Position numbers and translations under genes: made by a program. Under the pieces are notes generated by a model. That model did no database searches and was not told the origin of the DNA. It worked only from the letters and a program-made list of their open reading frames with translations. Shown one piece after another: positions 9,151 to 19,408 of a stretch of 64,000 nt of DNA. Within the stretch, counting starts at the first letter, position 1; each line of letters begins with the position of its first letter. The DNA comes from Nostocoides sp. (GTDB lineage Bacteria > Actinomycetota > Actinomycetes > Actinomycetales > Dermatophilaceae), in NCBI GenBank assembly GCA_016702415.1, contig JADJEA010000023.1, forward strand, positions 1 to 64,000, read 5' to 3'.

Positions 9151-9789
9151 ATGACCGCCTACGCCCAAGCCGAACGCTCCCTCCTCTGCGACGAGTTCCT
9201 CCGCGTCGGCGGCGATGCCCCCACGTTGTGCGAGGGGTGGCAGACCGCAGACCTGGCGACCCACCTGGTGATCCGCGACGGTCGGCCCGACCTCCTCATC
9301 GGGTCGATGCTGCCGGTGGTCGGTGGGTGGGCCAAGGGACAGATCCGCGCAATCACGGCCCGGCCATGGGCCGACTTGGTGGAGTCGGTCCGCATGGGGC
9401 CGCCGATCTACTCACCGACCGCCATCCCCCCTGTCGACGAACTCGTCAACCACGTGGAGTTCTTCATCCACCACGAAGACGTCCGCCGGGCCCAGGACGA
9501 CTGGTCGCCGCGCGACCTCGACGCCGCACAACAACGCGCCCTGTGGGCGGCGCTCAGCCGGATGGCGAGGTTGATGTTTCGCCAGAGCCCGGTCGGAGTG
9601 GAGGTGGTCAGCCCTCAAGGTCGCACTCGGGCAAAGCCCGTCACACCCAAGGGGGACGTCGTCCTGCACGGGGAGGCCGCGGAACTGGTGCTCGCGGCAT
9701 ACGGACGACGGACCCACGCCAAGATCGAGGCGATCGGCTCCGAGGAGGCGATCGCCGCGCTCTGGTCGAGCAAGCTCGGGCTGGCCTGA
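9151..9789 (+). CDS. TIGR03085-like DinB/maleylpyruvate-isomerase-fold protein
   Basis: Intact 212-residue protein starting MTAYAQAERSLLCDEFLRVG. The four-helix N-terminal half with DLATHLVIRDGRPDLLIG and VNHVEFFIHHEDVRRAQ resembles the DinB/mycothiol-dependent isomerase fold; the spaced histidines (H in THLV, HVEFFIHHED) are the expected metal ligands. A C-terminal beta-rich part (GDVVLHGEAAELVLAAYGR) is typical of the actinobacterial TIGR03085 group. Biochemical role unknown; related folds use mycothiol. Located between hisF and the ABC exporter. Confidence 0.8.
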   Translation: MTAYAQAERSLLCDEFLRVGGDAPTLCEGWQTADLATHLVIRDGRPDLLIGSMLPVVGGWAKGQIRAITARPWADLVESVRMGPPIYSPTAIPPVDELVNHVEFFIHHEDVRRAQDDWSPRDLDAAQQRALWAALSRMARLMFRQSPVGVEVVSPQGRTRAKPVTPKGDVVLHGEAAELVLAAYGRRTHAKIEAIGSEEAIAALWSSKLGLA

Positions 9790-9795
9790 TCGCGC

Positions 9796-11796
9796 ATGCC
9801 CGGAGACACCCTTACCCAGGAGACGACCGACGGGACCTTCCGGCGCAGCGTGCGCGTGATCCGGCTGGGCGTGCGCGCCGAGCCCGGAGCTCTTCGCCCT
9901 CGCCGTGGGCGGAAGTGCCGTGTATGGCGTGATGACCGCCGGCATGGCCCAGGCCGTCGGGTGGGTGACCGCCCACGAGATCCAACCCGCGGTCCGCAGC
10001 GGGGAGTTGAGCGCGCGAGGTGCGGTGGCGATCGTCGCAGTGGTCGGTGCCGTGGTGGTGCTCACGACGATCGGGGTGCTGCTGCGCCGTATTGCCGGCG
10101 GATTCACCATGTTCAATGTCGCGGCGGATTACCGGCGGCGGGTCACCTGACAATATTTACGCCTCCCATTGGCCTGGCACCACCGGCACCCCTCGGGGCA
10201 ATTGCTGTCCAACGCCAATGCCGACGTCGAAGCGGCCTGGGGGATCTTCATGCCCTTGCCGATGGCCCTGGGAGTCGTTGTCATGCTCCTCGCCGGCGCG
10301 GTGCAAATGCTGCTTGTCGACCGGGTCCTGGCAATCGTCGGTTTCACAATCTTCCCTTTGCTGTTCATTGCCAATGCGATATTCCAGCGCCGCATGAGCG
10401 CTCGGGTGACGCGGGCGCAGCAATTGCGGGCAGAGGTCGCCGAGGTCGCCCACGAGAGCTTCGACGGGGCGCTCCTGGTGAAGGTCATGGGCCGTGAGTC
10501 GGTGGAGACCCAGCGATTCGCCGAGGTGAGCGATCGACTGCGGCGGGCCGCCATCGCGGTCGGGCGCACCCGCGGGACCTTCGACCCGATCATCGAGGCC
10601 ATCCCGACCTTCGGAACCCTCGCCCTGCTGGCCGTCGGCGTCCACCGGGTGTCCTCGGGGCGGTCAGCGCGGCCGAACTCGTCCAACTCGCGTATCTCGT
10701 GTCCGTCCTCGCCTTCCCCGTCCGCGCGCTCGGGTGGGTCCTCGGCGAGATCCCCCGCACCCTGGTCGGGTGGGAGCGGGTCAGTGCGGTCCTCGAGGCC
10801 AGCGGCCAGATGACGTATGGCGATACTCACCTCCCCGGGCAGGCTCCCCTCGGGCCGGAGGCCGCCGCCGGCGTCCGCGTGAGCGTCGAGAACGTCGGGT
10901 ACGACTACGCGCTCGCGGCTGCCGCCGGACGCGGTCGGGTTCCCTCAGGCGATGGCGAGCGGTCCGAGCGTCCGGGGGAGGAGTCCTCCGAGGGCTCCGA
11001 CGGGCAGATCGACGGAGCACTCCCCGCTTTGAGTGGGGTGACCTTCGAGATCCCGCCGGGGCGCACCGTCGCCGTCGTGGGCCCGACCGGCTCGGGCAAG
11101 TCCACGCTGGCCGCCCTCGTCATCCGACTCATCGATCCGACCACCGGGCGGGTGCGGCTCGACGGAGCCGACGTGACCGACCTGGCTCGCGGTGCCGTGG
11201 CCCGGGAGGCTGCGCTCGTCCCGCAACAGACCTTCGTCTTCGACGACACCGTGCGCGGCAACATCACCCTCGGTTTGGAGATCCCGGACGAGGAGGTGTG
11301 GGCGGCGCTGCGGACGGCGCAGGCCGACGGTTTCGTTTGTGCTCTTCCTCAGGGTCTCGACACGACGGTGGGGGAACGCGGGGCGACGCTCTCCGGCGGG
11401 CAGCGCCAACGACTCGCCCTGGCCCGGGCCTTGGTGCGCCGCCCCCGGCTCCTTGTCCTCGACGATGCGACGAGCGCCGTCGACCCGACGGTCGAGCAGG
11501 CGATTCTCGCCGAGCTCGGTGCCGGGACGGGCGGGATGACCCTGGTCGTCGTGGCCTACCGGATGTCGACCATTGCGCTTGCCGACGAGGTGCTCTATCT
11601 CGACCGGGGCCGCCTCGTCGACCAGGGCCGACATGAGGAACTCATGCTGCGCTGCCGGGGGTATGCCGATCTCGTCACCGCCTACACCCGCGAGGCCGCC
11701 GAGCGGGCGAAGGCGCGGGGACGCGAGCCGGCCGGCGACAGCGGCGGGGTGGCGGATCGGCATACCGACGCGGCGAGGGTCGGGGGACGCCCGTGA
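9796..11796 (+). pseudogene. ABC exporter half-transporter, degenerate NBD subunit, several frameshifts
   Basis: A type IV ABC exporter (membrane domain plus nucleotide-binding domain). Membrane segments include GAVAIVAVVGAVVVLTTIG and PLPMALGVVVMLLAGAVQML, then AELVQLAYLVSVLAFPVRAL. Indels near 9890, 10150 and 10650 break the membrane domain; from 10699 the frame is intact. Walker A GPTGSGKST is near 11082-11108, signature LSGGQ at 11389-11403, Walker B LLVLDD at 11449-11466 with Asp (11464-11466) in place of the catalytic Glu, and the H-loop His is Tyr (VVAYRMST, codon 11557-11559). So this NBD lacks its own catalytic residues but supplies a good signature. A ~40-residue low-complexity insert lies before the NBD (10915-11010). 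Stop overlaps the partner gene by GTGA. Confidence 0.88.
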
Positions 11797-13590
11797 GCGC
11801 GGCGACCACGTCGACCGGCCGGGAGGGCGGTCGCCCCCGGACGTGGGCGACGGTCAAACGCGGCCTCGACCTCTCCCCGGAATTGCGCACCGGAGCCGTC
11901 GTCACTCTCGCGCTGGCCCTGCTGACGACAGCGGGCCGCGTGGTCGTCCCCGTGGTCATCCAGCGCGTCACCGACAACGCCCTGATGGTGACCGGGGGGC
12001 CGGACGCAGGCCGGGTTTACCGGTATCTCGCGCTGGCCGCGGCGGTGGTCGTGGTGACGGCGTGCGCGGCATACGTCGTCAATGTCCGACTGTTCACGGC
12101 GGCGGAGGGCGGATTGGCGACGCTGCGGGTGACCGCGTTCCGGCACATCCACGATCTGTCGGTGTTGACCCAGAACGCCGAGAGACGCGGCTCGATGGTC
12201 TCGCGGGTGACCTCGGACGTCGACACGATCAGCCAGTTCGTCCAGTTCGGCGGGATCATGCTCATCGTCAGCCTCGGGCAGATCACGCTGGCGACGGGCC
12301 TGATGGTGTGGTACAGCCCGATCCTCGCGGCCGTCACCTGGGGGTGCTTCATCCCGCTCGTCATCGCGGTGCGCCGGATGCAGGTCCACCTCGGCGCCGC
12401 ATATGGCGCCGTGCGCGAGAGGTCGGGATCTCCTCGCCGCGGTCTCGGAGTCCGTGGTCGGTGCCTCCACCATCCGCAGCTTCGGCGTCGAGGATCGCAC
12501 GGCCGTCCGCCTGGACGAGGCGATCGAGAGCCACCGAAAGGCCGCCACGACGGCACACATCCGGTCGTCGGTCGCATTCGCGGCGGGCCAGTTCGTCGGA
12601 GGCATCACTCTCGCCGTCGTGCTCGTCGTCGGGACCTGGCTGGCCGCGACCTCCCGGATGACCCTCGGTGAACTCCTCGCCTATCTCTTCCTCGTCGGGC
12701 TGTTCACCCAGCCGGTCCAGCAGGCGACCGAAATCCTCAACGAGTTGCAGAACGCCGTCGCCGGCTGGCGGCGCGTCCTCGAGGTCGTCGACACCCCCGC
12801 CGATGTGGCCGATCCCGGCCCGGACGGCGTCGACCTCCCGCGCGGCCCGATCACCGTCGATTTTGTCGGGGTCGGGTTCGCCTACCCAGGTGGCCCGCCG
12901 GTGCTGCGCGACGTCACCGAATATGTCGCTCCGCGCAGCCGGATCGCCGTCGTCGGGGAGACCGGGTCCGGCAAGTCGACCTTCGCCAAGCTGCTGACCC
13001 GACTGATGGATCCGACGAGCGGGATCATTCGCCTCGACGGTGTCGACGTCAGGACGGTCCGGTTCGCCTCGCTTCGGGCGCGCGTCGTCATGGTCCCGCA
13101 GGAGGGGTTCCTCTTCGACGACACGGTGCTGTCCAATGTGCGCTTCGGCACCGATATCCCACGCGAGGACGTCGCGAGTGCGTTCACCGACCTCGGGCTC
13201 GACGCCTGGCTCCAGGGACTCCCGGCCGGTCTGGACACTCCGGTGGGCCAGCGGGGCGAGTCCCTGTCGGCGGGTGAGCGCCAACTCGTCGCCCTCGCCC
13301 GGGCCTACCTCGCCGCTCCCGACCTCCTCGTCCTCGATGAGGCGACGTCCGCGGTCGACCCGGCGACCGAGGTGCGCATCCAACGCGCCCTCGACTCGCT
13401 CTCCCGAGGCCGCACGTCCATCGCCATCGCGCACCGGATCTCCACGGCCGAGGCCGCCGACGAGGTTCTCGTCATGGACCGGGGTCGGGTCGTCCAGCGC
13501 GGACCGCACTCCCGATTGATCGCCCAACCCGGTCCGTATGCCGCCCTCCACGCCTCCTGGATCGCCAACCAGCAGGCGGGAGTCACCTAA
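11793..13590 (+). CDS. ABC exporter half-transporter, catalytic NBD subunit, one frameshift
   Basis: GTG 11793 overlaps the previous stop (GTGA), indicating a co-translated pair. The membrane domain (VVIQRVTDNALM, RHIHDLSVLTQNAERRGSMVSRVTSDVD, LMVWYSPILAAVTW) continues after a frame change near 12415 into LLAAVSESVVGASTIRSFG and a canonical NBD: Walker A GETGSGKST, Walker B LLVLDEATSA with catalytic Glu (13339-13341), H-loop IAHRIST with His (13432-13434). Its signature is LSAGE instead of LSGGQ (13264-13278). The asymmetry complements the first subunit, as in heterodimeric exporters such as TM287/288 or BmrCD. Substrate unknown; drugs, lipids or peptides are possible. Confidence 0.9.
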
Positions 13591-13610
13591 AGAGGAGGAG
13601 ACCGCCGGGC

Positions 13611-13616
13611 GATAAT
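13611..13616 (+). promoter_or_regulatory. -10 element of leaderless hisI promoter
   Basis: GATAAT ends 7 nt before ATG 13623. An AGAGGAGGAG stretch at 13591-13600 is too far upstream to act as the ribosome site. Confidence 0.5.
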
Positions 13617-13622
13617 GCGGCC

Positions 13623-13988
13623 ATGCCCCTCGATCCCGCCGTTGCCTCGCGCCTCAGCCGCGACGGGCACGGCCTCGTCGCCGCCATCGTCCAGGAGCAC
13701 GCGACCAAGGATGTCCTCATGCTCGGGTGGATGGACGACGAAGCCCTTCACCGGACGCTGACGACCGGACGGGTGACGTTCTGGTCGCGCAGCCGGCAGC
13801 AGTATTGGCGCAAGGGGGACACCTCGGGCCACGTCCAGCACGTCACGTCCGTGGCCCTCGACTGCGACGGCGACGCCCTGCTCGTCGAGGTCCACCAGGT
13901 CGGCGCTGCCTGCCACACCGGCTCCCGCACCTGCTTCGACGGCAACGACCTCGCCGCGGTCGTCGGCTCCCCGGGCCCGTCGTCATGA
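13623..13988 (+). CDS. hisI: phosphoribosyl-AMP cyclohydrolase
   Basis: Opens the adenine ring of PR-AMP in histidine synthesis; a cytoplasmic Zn/Mg enzyme. The 121-residue protein has the complete core: KDVLMLGWMDDEALHRTL, GRVTFWSRSRQQYWRKGDTSG, VALDCDGDALLVEVHQVGAACHTG and SRTC, containing the metal-binding Asp (DCDGD) and the Zn cysteines (DC, AAC, RTC). Stop overlaps the next gene by ATGA. In related genomes trpE usually follows hisI; here it is absent. Confidence 0.95.
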   Translation: MPLDPAVASRLSRDGHGLVAAIVQEHATKDVLMLGWMDDEALHRTLTTGRVTFWSRSRQQYWRKGDTSGHVQHVTSVALDCDGDALLVEVHQVGAACHTGSRTCFDGNDLAAVVGSPGPSS

Positions 13989-14572
13989 CCCGCACCGTGA
14001 CCGGCCCTCGGGTCGTCGTGCCGGTCGCGCTGATCGTCGCCGCGCTCGGCTTGATCGCGGGCCGGCGGCCCTGGTTGACCGGTACGGTCGACGACGCCGC
14101 CCTCGGCACCAGCACGATCACCGGCAGTGGAACCCAGGTGGTTCCGGGCCTCGTCGCCCTCAGCCTCGTCCTGGGGGCGGCCGCCCTCGCGGCGGCGACG
14201 GCCGGACCCGTCATTCGGCGGATCACCCTCGCCGTGGGCGGGCTGGCCGCGCTCGCGCTCGCGGGCCTGAGCGGGCGCGCCCTTGCCGATAGCGACACCC
14301 TGCTCGGTGGTCTCGCGGCGACCGCATCGGGGCGGACCGGAACCGTGCCCGTCGTGGCCCACGCCGGGGTCTGGCCGATCGTCATACTCGTGGCGGGGTG
14401 CGTCGGGGTCCTCGCCCTCGGTGCCGGCCTCCTCGGAGCCCCCGCCTGGCGCGGCCTCTCACAGCGGTATGACGCCCCCGCCGACCCCGACGTCGCCGGT
14501 GGCCGCGGCGAGCGCGTGCTCGGGGATTGGGACCGGCTCGACCGCGGGGACGACCCCACAGCCGAGTCGTGA
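13985..14572 (+). CDS. Trp-biosynthesis-associated membrane protein (TIGR02234 type)
   Basis: 195 residues, ATG 13985 overlapping the hisI stop. Four predicted membrane segments: VVVPVALIVAALGLIAG, VVPGLVALSLVLGAAALAAA, TLAVGGLAALALAGLSG and GVWPIVILVAGCVGVLALGA, with the family's RRPWL after the first. Members of this family sit in actinobacterial trp operons; their function is unknown. Ends with an acidic cytoplasmic tail (DVAGGRGERVLGDWDRLDRGD). Confidence 0.88.
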   Translation: MTRTVTGPRVVVPVALIVAALGLIAGRRPWLTGTVDDAALGTSTITGSGTQVVPGLVALSLVLGAAALAAATAGPVIRRITLAVGGLAALALAGLSGRALADSDTLLGGLAATASGRTGTVPVVAHAGVWPIVILVAGCVGVLALGAGLLGAPAWRGLSQRYDAPADPDVAGGRGERVLGDWDRLDRGDDPTAES

Positions 14573-14663
14573 CAGATGTGACGCGCCGCCGCGGGGACCG
14601 GTGACCGCGCAGCCCGTGCGGTCTGCCAGAATCGTGCCGCACGCCCGACTCGAAGGAGAACAC

Positions 14664-14888
14664 ATGTCCGCGGAAGACAAGGAGCCCCACGGCAACAGCG
14701 TCGCCGCCTGGGTCAGCGTCGTCATCATGATGGTGGGCTTCCTCGTGGCCGCGCTCGCGGTGATGAAGGCCTCCCACACGTTGTTCTATGCCGGCATCGC
14801 CGCGGTCGTCGTCGGGGCGATCCTTTGGCCGGTCCTGGCCCGGATGGGCTATGGCGACAAGAACCCGCCGCGGTCCCTCTACAGCTGA
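14664..14888 (+). CDS. small HGxxxxAW membrane protein
   Basis: 74 residues with two membrane helices (VAAWVSVVIMMVGFLVAALA and LFYAGIAAVVVGAILWPVLA). The conserved HGNSVAAW near residue 8 marks the actinobacterial family found between the Trp membrane protein and trpC. CGAAGGAG ribosome site 8 nt before ATG. Function unknown. Confidence 0.88.
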   Translation: MSAEDKEPHGNSVAAWVSVVIMMVGFLVAALAVMKASHTLFYAGIAAVVVGAILWPVLARMGYGDKNPPRSLYS

Positions 14889-14948
14889 GCCTCACCGGCC
14901 CACGCCGCCCGCCCGGAGATGAGTTTCGGCGCTGTCGCCGGGCCGGGA

Positions 14949-14954
14949 TAGCCT
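14949..14954 (+). promoter_or_regulatory. -10 element of leaderless trpC promoter
   Basis: TAGCCT ends 7 nt before ATG 14962, suggesting trpCBA can be transcribed separately from the upstream membrane-protein genes. Confidence 0.5.
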
Positions 14955-14961
14955 GATCGTC

Positions 14962-15791
14962 ATGTCCGTCTCCGCCACGTCCGGCACCGTCCTGGACGCG
15001 ATCATCGCCGGGGTCCGCGAGGACCTCGCCCGGCGGATGGCGCTGACCCCGTTCGCCGATGTCGCCGCGGCGGCCCGGGACGCCGAGCCCGTCCGGCCCG
15101 TTGTCGAGCGTCTTTCCGGCCCCGGTCTCGGCGTCATTGCCGAGGTCAAGCGCGCCAGCCCCAGCAAGGGGGACCTCGCGGCCATCCCCGATCCTGCCGC
15201 CTTGGCGAGGGACTATTCCGCAGGCGGTGCCGCCGCGATCTCCGTCCTGACCGAGGGCCGCCGGTTCCGCGGCAGCCTCGCCGACCTCGACACGGTCCGG
15301 GCGGCCGTCGACGTTCCGGTCCTGCGCAAGGACTTCATGGTCGAGGACTACCAATTCCACGAGGCGCGGGCCCACGGCGCCGACCTCGTCCTTCTCATCG
15401 TCGCCGCGCTCACCGACGGTGAGCTGGCCCGCTTCCACGCACTCGCCACCGAGGACCTCGGCATGACCGCCCTCGTCGAGGTTCACGACGAGGCCGAGAT
15501 CGAGCGCGCCCTGGCCGTCGCGCCGCGCTTGATCGGCGTCAACGCCCGCAACCTCAAGACCCTCGACGTCGACCCGGGTGCCTTCGCGCGCCTGGTGAGG
15601 CACCTGCCGGGTGACGTGATCGCGGTGGCGGAAAGCGGCATACGCGATGCGGCGGACGCGGCGACGTATGCCGACCACGGCGCCCAGGCCGTTCTCGTCG
15701 GGGAGGCCCTGGTCAAGGACGGCGACCCGCGGGCCGCGGTCGCGGCGATGTCGCGACTGCCGGTTGCAGCCCGGGCCAGGGGAGCCCGGTC

Positions 15792-15795
<4 letters not shown>
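14962..15795 (+). CDS. trpC: indole-3-glycerol phosphate synthase
   Basis: Converts CdRP to indole-3-glycerol phosphate. A 277-residue TIM barrel with the signature AEVKRASPSKGDL, DFMVEDYQFHEARAHGADLVLL (RKDF catalytic Lys), GMTALVEVHDEAE, LIGVNARNLKTLDVD, VAVAESGI. Monofunctional, not fused to TrpF. Stop overlaps trpB by ATGA. Confidence 0.96.
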
Positions 15796-16981
<1,186 letters not shown>

Positions 16982-16985
<4 letters not shown>

Positions 16986-18001
16986 CGACCCCACCCCCCG
17001 TGACGCCGTCCCCCTCCGCGACGCCTCCCCTCGCCGACACCGCGATGCCCAGCCCTGCCGCCCCCGTGCCCACTTCCGGGCCCGGCGCAGAGTCCGCCGC
17101 CGTGCCCAACGCCGTGCCCAACGCCGTGCCCAACGCCGTGCCCAACGCCGTGCCCAACGCCGTGCCCGGCTCCGTGCCGGGTGCGCTGGCCGCGGCCGGT
17201 CGCGGGGTCGCCGATGTCCTGTCCCGGTGCCGCGACGAGGGGCGAGCCGCACTCATCGGCTACCTCCCGGTCGGGTTCCCCGATCTCGACACATCGCTGG
17301 CTGCGATGGAGACGATGGTGGCCAACGGCTGCGACATCATCGAGGTCGGCATCCCCTACAGCGACCCGGTGATGGACGGCCCGGCCGTTCAACGTGCCGC
17401 CGCCACTGCGTTGGCCGCGGGCTCGCGCGTCGGCGATGTCTTCACGGCCACGGCCGCCGTCCGCGCGGCCGGCGCGCCGGCGCTGGTGATGACGTATTGG
17501 AATCTCGTCCTGCGCCGCGGGGTCGACCGGTTCGCCGATGACCTCGCCGCGGCCGGGGGGGCCGGGCTCATCACGCCCGACCTCATCCCCGACGAGGCAG
17601 CCGACTGGATCGCGGCGAGCGATCGCACCGGCCTGGACCGCGTCTTCCTCGTGGCGCCGAGTTCGACCCCCGAACGGCTCGCGGCGGTGACCTCCGCCTG
17701 TCGCGGGTTCGTCTACGCGACCGCGGTCATGGGGGTGACCGGGGCGCGAGCCACGGTGGGCGATGCGGCATACGACCTGGTCCGCCGGACGAGGGCGGTG
17801 ACCGCTCTGCCGGTCTGCGTGGGTCTCGGGGTCAGCACCGGAGACCAGGCGGCCCAGGTCGGGTCGTTCGCCGACGGGGTGATCGTCGGGTCCGCCCTGG
17901 TCTCGACGCTCTTCGACACCGACCGCGACGAGGGTCTCGAGCGGCTGGCCGCCCTCACCCGCGAGTTGGCCGCCGGGGTCAGGGAAGGACGCAAGGGATG
18001 A
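16982..18001 (+). CDS. trpA: tryptophan synthase alpha chain with a repeat-bearing N-terminal extension
   Basis: Cleaves indole-3-glycerol phosphate to indole. The catalytic domain begins near residue 75 (VADVLSRCRDEGRAALIGYL) and has the active-site pair in DIIEVGIPYSDPVMDGPAVQ, then LVMTYWNLVLRRG, GLITPDLIPDEA, FVYATAVMGVTGAR, VGLGVST. With the ATGA-coupled start at 16982 the protein has 339 residues against a usual 260-275. The extra ~70 residues are Pro/Ala/Val-rich, with five perfect (A)VPN repeats encoded by a 12-bp tandem repeat. Internal starts (ATG 17045) would shorten but not remove the extension. Overlaps the next gene by ATGA. Confidence 0.94.
17099..17182 (+). repeat. 12-bp tandem repeat in trpA (GCCGTGCCCAAC)
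   Basis: Five perfect units at 17099-17158, then a degenerate unit GCCGTGCCCGGC (17159-17170) and a further relic TCCGTGCCGGGT (17171-17182). Unit length is a multiple of three, so copy-number change would keep the trpA frame. Confidence 0.95.
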
Positions 18002-18507
18002 CGACGGACCTGGCCGGGCGGTCCGCCACGGCACCGACGGAGGATGCGGTCACCCGGCTCGACTGGGTGGGCACCCTGGCGCGGCTCGTCCTCGGAATCG
18101 TCCTCCTGGTCGCCGGTGCCCTCAAGGTCGGGCACCCGGCCGCCTCGGCGCGCGCGGTGCAGGCCTACCAGCTCCTGCCGTATGACGTGGCCCGCCTGAT
18201 CGGCTACGGCCTACCGATGGTGGAGATCATCGTCGGCAGCCTGCTCGTGATCGGTCTGCTGACCCGCGGAGCCGCGGTCGTGGCCAGCCTGCTCATGGCC
18301 GCGTTCGTCATCGGCATCGTCTCGGCGTGGGTGCGCGGGTTGGCGATCGACTGCGGGTGCTTCGGTGGTGGGGGAACGATCGCCAAGGCCGACACGTCAT
18401 ACCCGCTGGAGGTCGCCCGGGACGCCGGACTTCTGCTCTGCGGTCTGTATCTCCTCTGGCGACCCCGCAGCGCCCTCAGCCTCGACCGCCGCTGGTACGG
18501 CATCTGA
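17998..18507 (+). CDS. MauE/DoxX-family redox membrane protein
   Basis: 169 residues, four membrane segments (LARLVLGIVLLVAGALKVG, LIGYGLPMVEIIVGSLLVIG, AAVVASLLMAAFVIGIVSAW, ARDAGLLLCGLYLLW). A CGCFGGGG motif after helix three is the conserved cysteine pair of MauE-like proteins, thought to relay electrons to periplasmic thioredoxin-fold partners. Two DsbA-like genes follow directly, supporting that role. ATG overlaps the trpA stop (ATGA). Confidence 0.85.
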   Translation: MTTDLAGRSATAPTEDAVTRLDWVGTLARLVLGIVLLVAGALKVGHPAASARAVQAYQLLPYDVARLIGYGLPMVEIIVGSLLVIGLLTRGAAVVASLLMAAFVIGIVSAWVRGLAIDCGCFGGGGTIAKADTSYPLEVARDAGLLLCGLYLLWRPRSALSLDRRWYGI

Positions 18508-18554
18508 CCGGCCCCGCGCCGCCGCTCATTTCCGCGAAAGGGAAGTTCCGCTCC

Positions 18555-19328
18555 ATGGCCAAGAACGCCACCCCACCCGGCCGGCACGCCGCCCCCGAGT
18601 CCTCGCGCCGCGACAAGATCCAGCAAGCCGCCGGCAGCGTGCGCACCGGGCCCAGCCCGATGGTGATCGGCGGGGTCGTCGCCATCGTCGCGATCATCGT
18701 CGTCGTCGCGTGGACGATCATCGCCAACAACAACGCCAAGAGCGCTCAGTCCAAGGGCGGTTCCCAGCTGCCCAAGGGCGTCGCGGCGATGGGGCAACCC
18801 TTCACGCGGGGAACACCCGCTGCCGGTGCGCCCACCCTCGACATCTACGAGGACTTCCAGTGCCCGGGGTGCCACCAGTTCGAGACGACCTTCGGTGCCG
18901 CGGTGCGCGCGATGGCCGAGGCCGGGACCGCCAAGGTCAACTACCACATCATGTCCTTCCTCGACGACCGCTATCGAGGAGAGAACTCCGTCCGGGCCGC
19001 CACCGGCGCCTTCTGCGCCGCCGCGTTCGACCGCTTCGGCCAGTTCCACGACAGCGTCTATGCCAACGCTCCCGCCAAGGAGGGACAGGGCTGGACCGAC
19101 GCCCAGCTGGAGCAATTCGCCACGGACTCCGGGATCACCGGCGCGGATCTGACGTCCTGGAAGACCTGTTACACGGGCCGAGCCATGCAGCAGTACATCG
19201 TGTCCATGGAGACCGCCGGCGAGAAGGACGGCATCGTCAACACCCCGACCATCAAGCTCAATGGCACGGCGATGACCCTTGACGGGATGGATCCCGCCTC
19301 GTTCACCAAGGCGGTCACCGGGAAGTAA
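18555..19328 (+). CDS. membrane-anchored DsbA-like thioredoxin-fold protein 1
   Basis: 257 residues. Cytoplasmic N-terminus with SSRRDKIQQAAG, one signal-anchor helix (MVIGGVVAIVAIIVVVAWTII), then an extracytoplasmic DsbA-type domain: YEDFQCPGCHQFE (CxxC active site CPGC), an inserted helical region with FCAAAFDRFGQFHDSVYA, and the cis-Pro loop VNTPTIKLNGT. Likely acts in disulfide formation or isomerisation of exported proteins together with the adjacent MauE-like protein. Confidence 0.9.
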   Translation: MAKNATPPGRHAAPESSRRDKIQQAAGSVRTGPSPMVIGGVVAIVAIIVVVAWTIIANNNAKSAQSKGGSQLPKGVAAMGQPFTRGTPAAGAPTLDIYEDFQCPGCHQFETTFGAAVRAMAEAGTAKVNYHIMSFLDDRYRGENSVRAATGAFCAAAFDRFGQFHDSVYANAPAKEGQGWTDAQLEQFATDSGITGADLTSWKTCYTGRAMQQYIVSMETAGEKDGIVNTPTIKLNGTAMTLDGMDPASFTKAVTGK

Positions 19329-19408
19329 TCCGCGTGCCCCGGACGTAATCCGACGGGCCGCCCCGGACCCCCACGACAGACACCACTCCTACGCGAAGGA
19401 CGACGAGC

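Noticed and set aside
17099..17182. Tandem repeat considered as a CRISPR-like or regulatory array
   Set aside because: Units are 12 bp, contiguous, without spacers, and lie inside the trpA frame.
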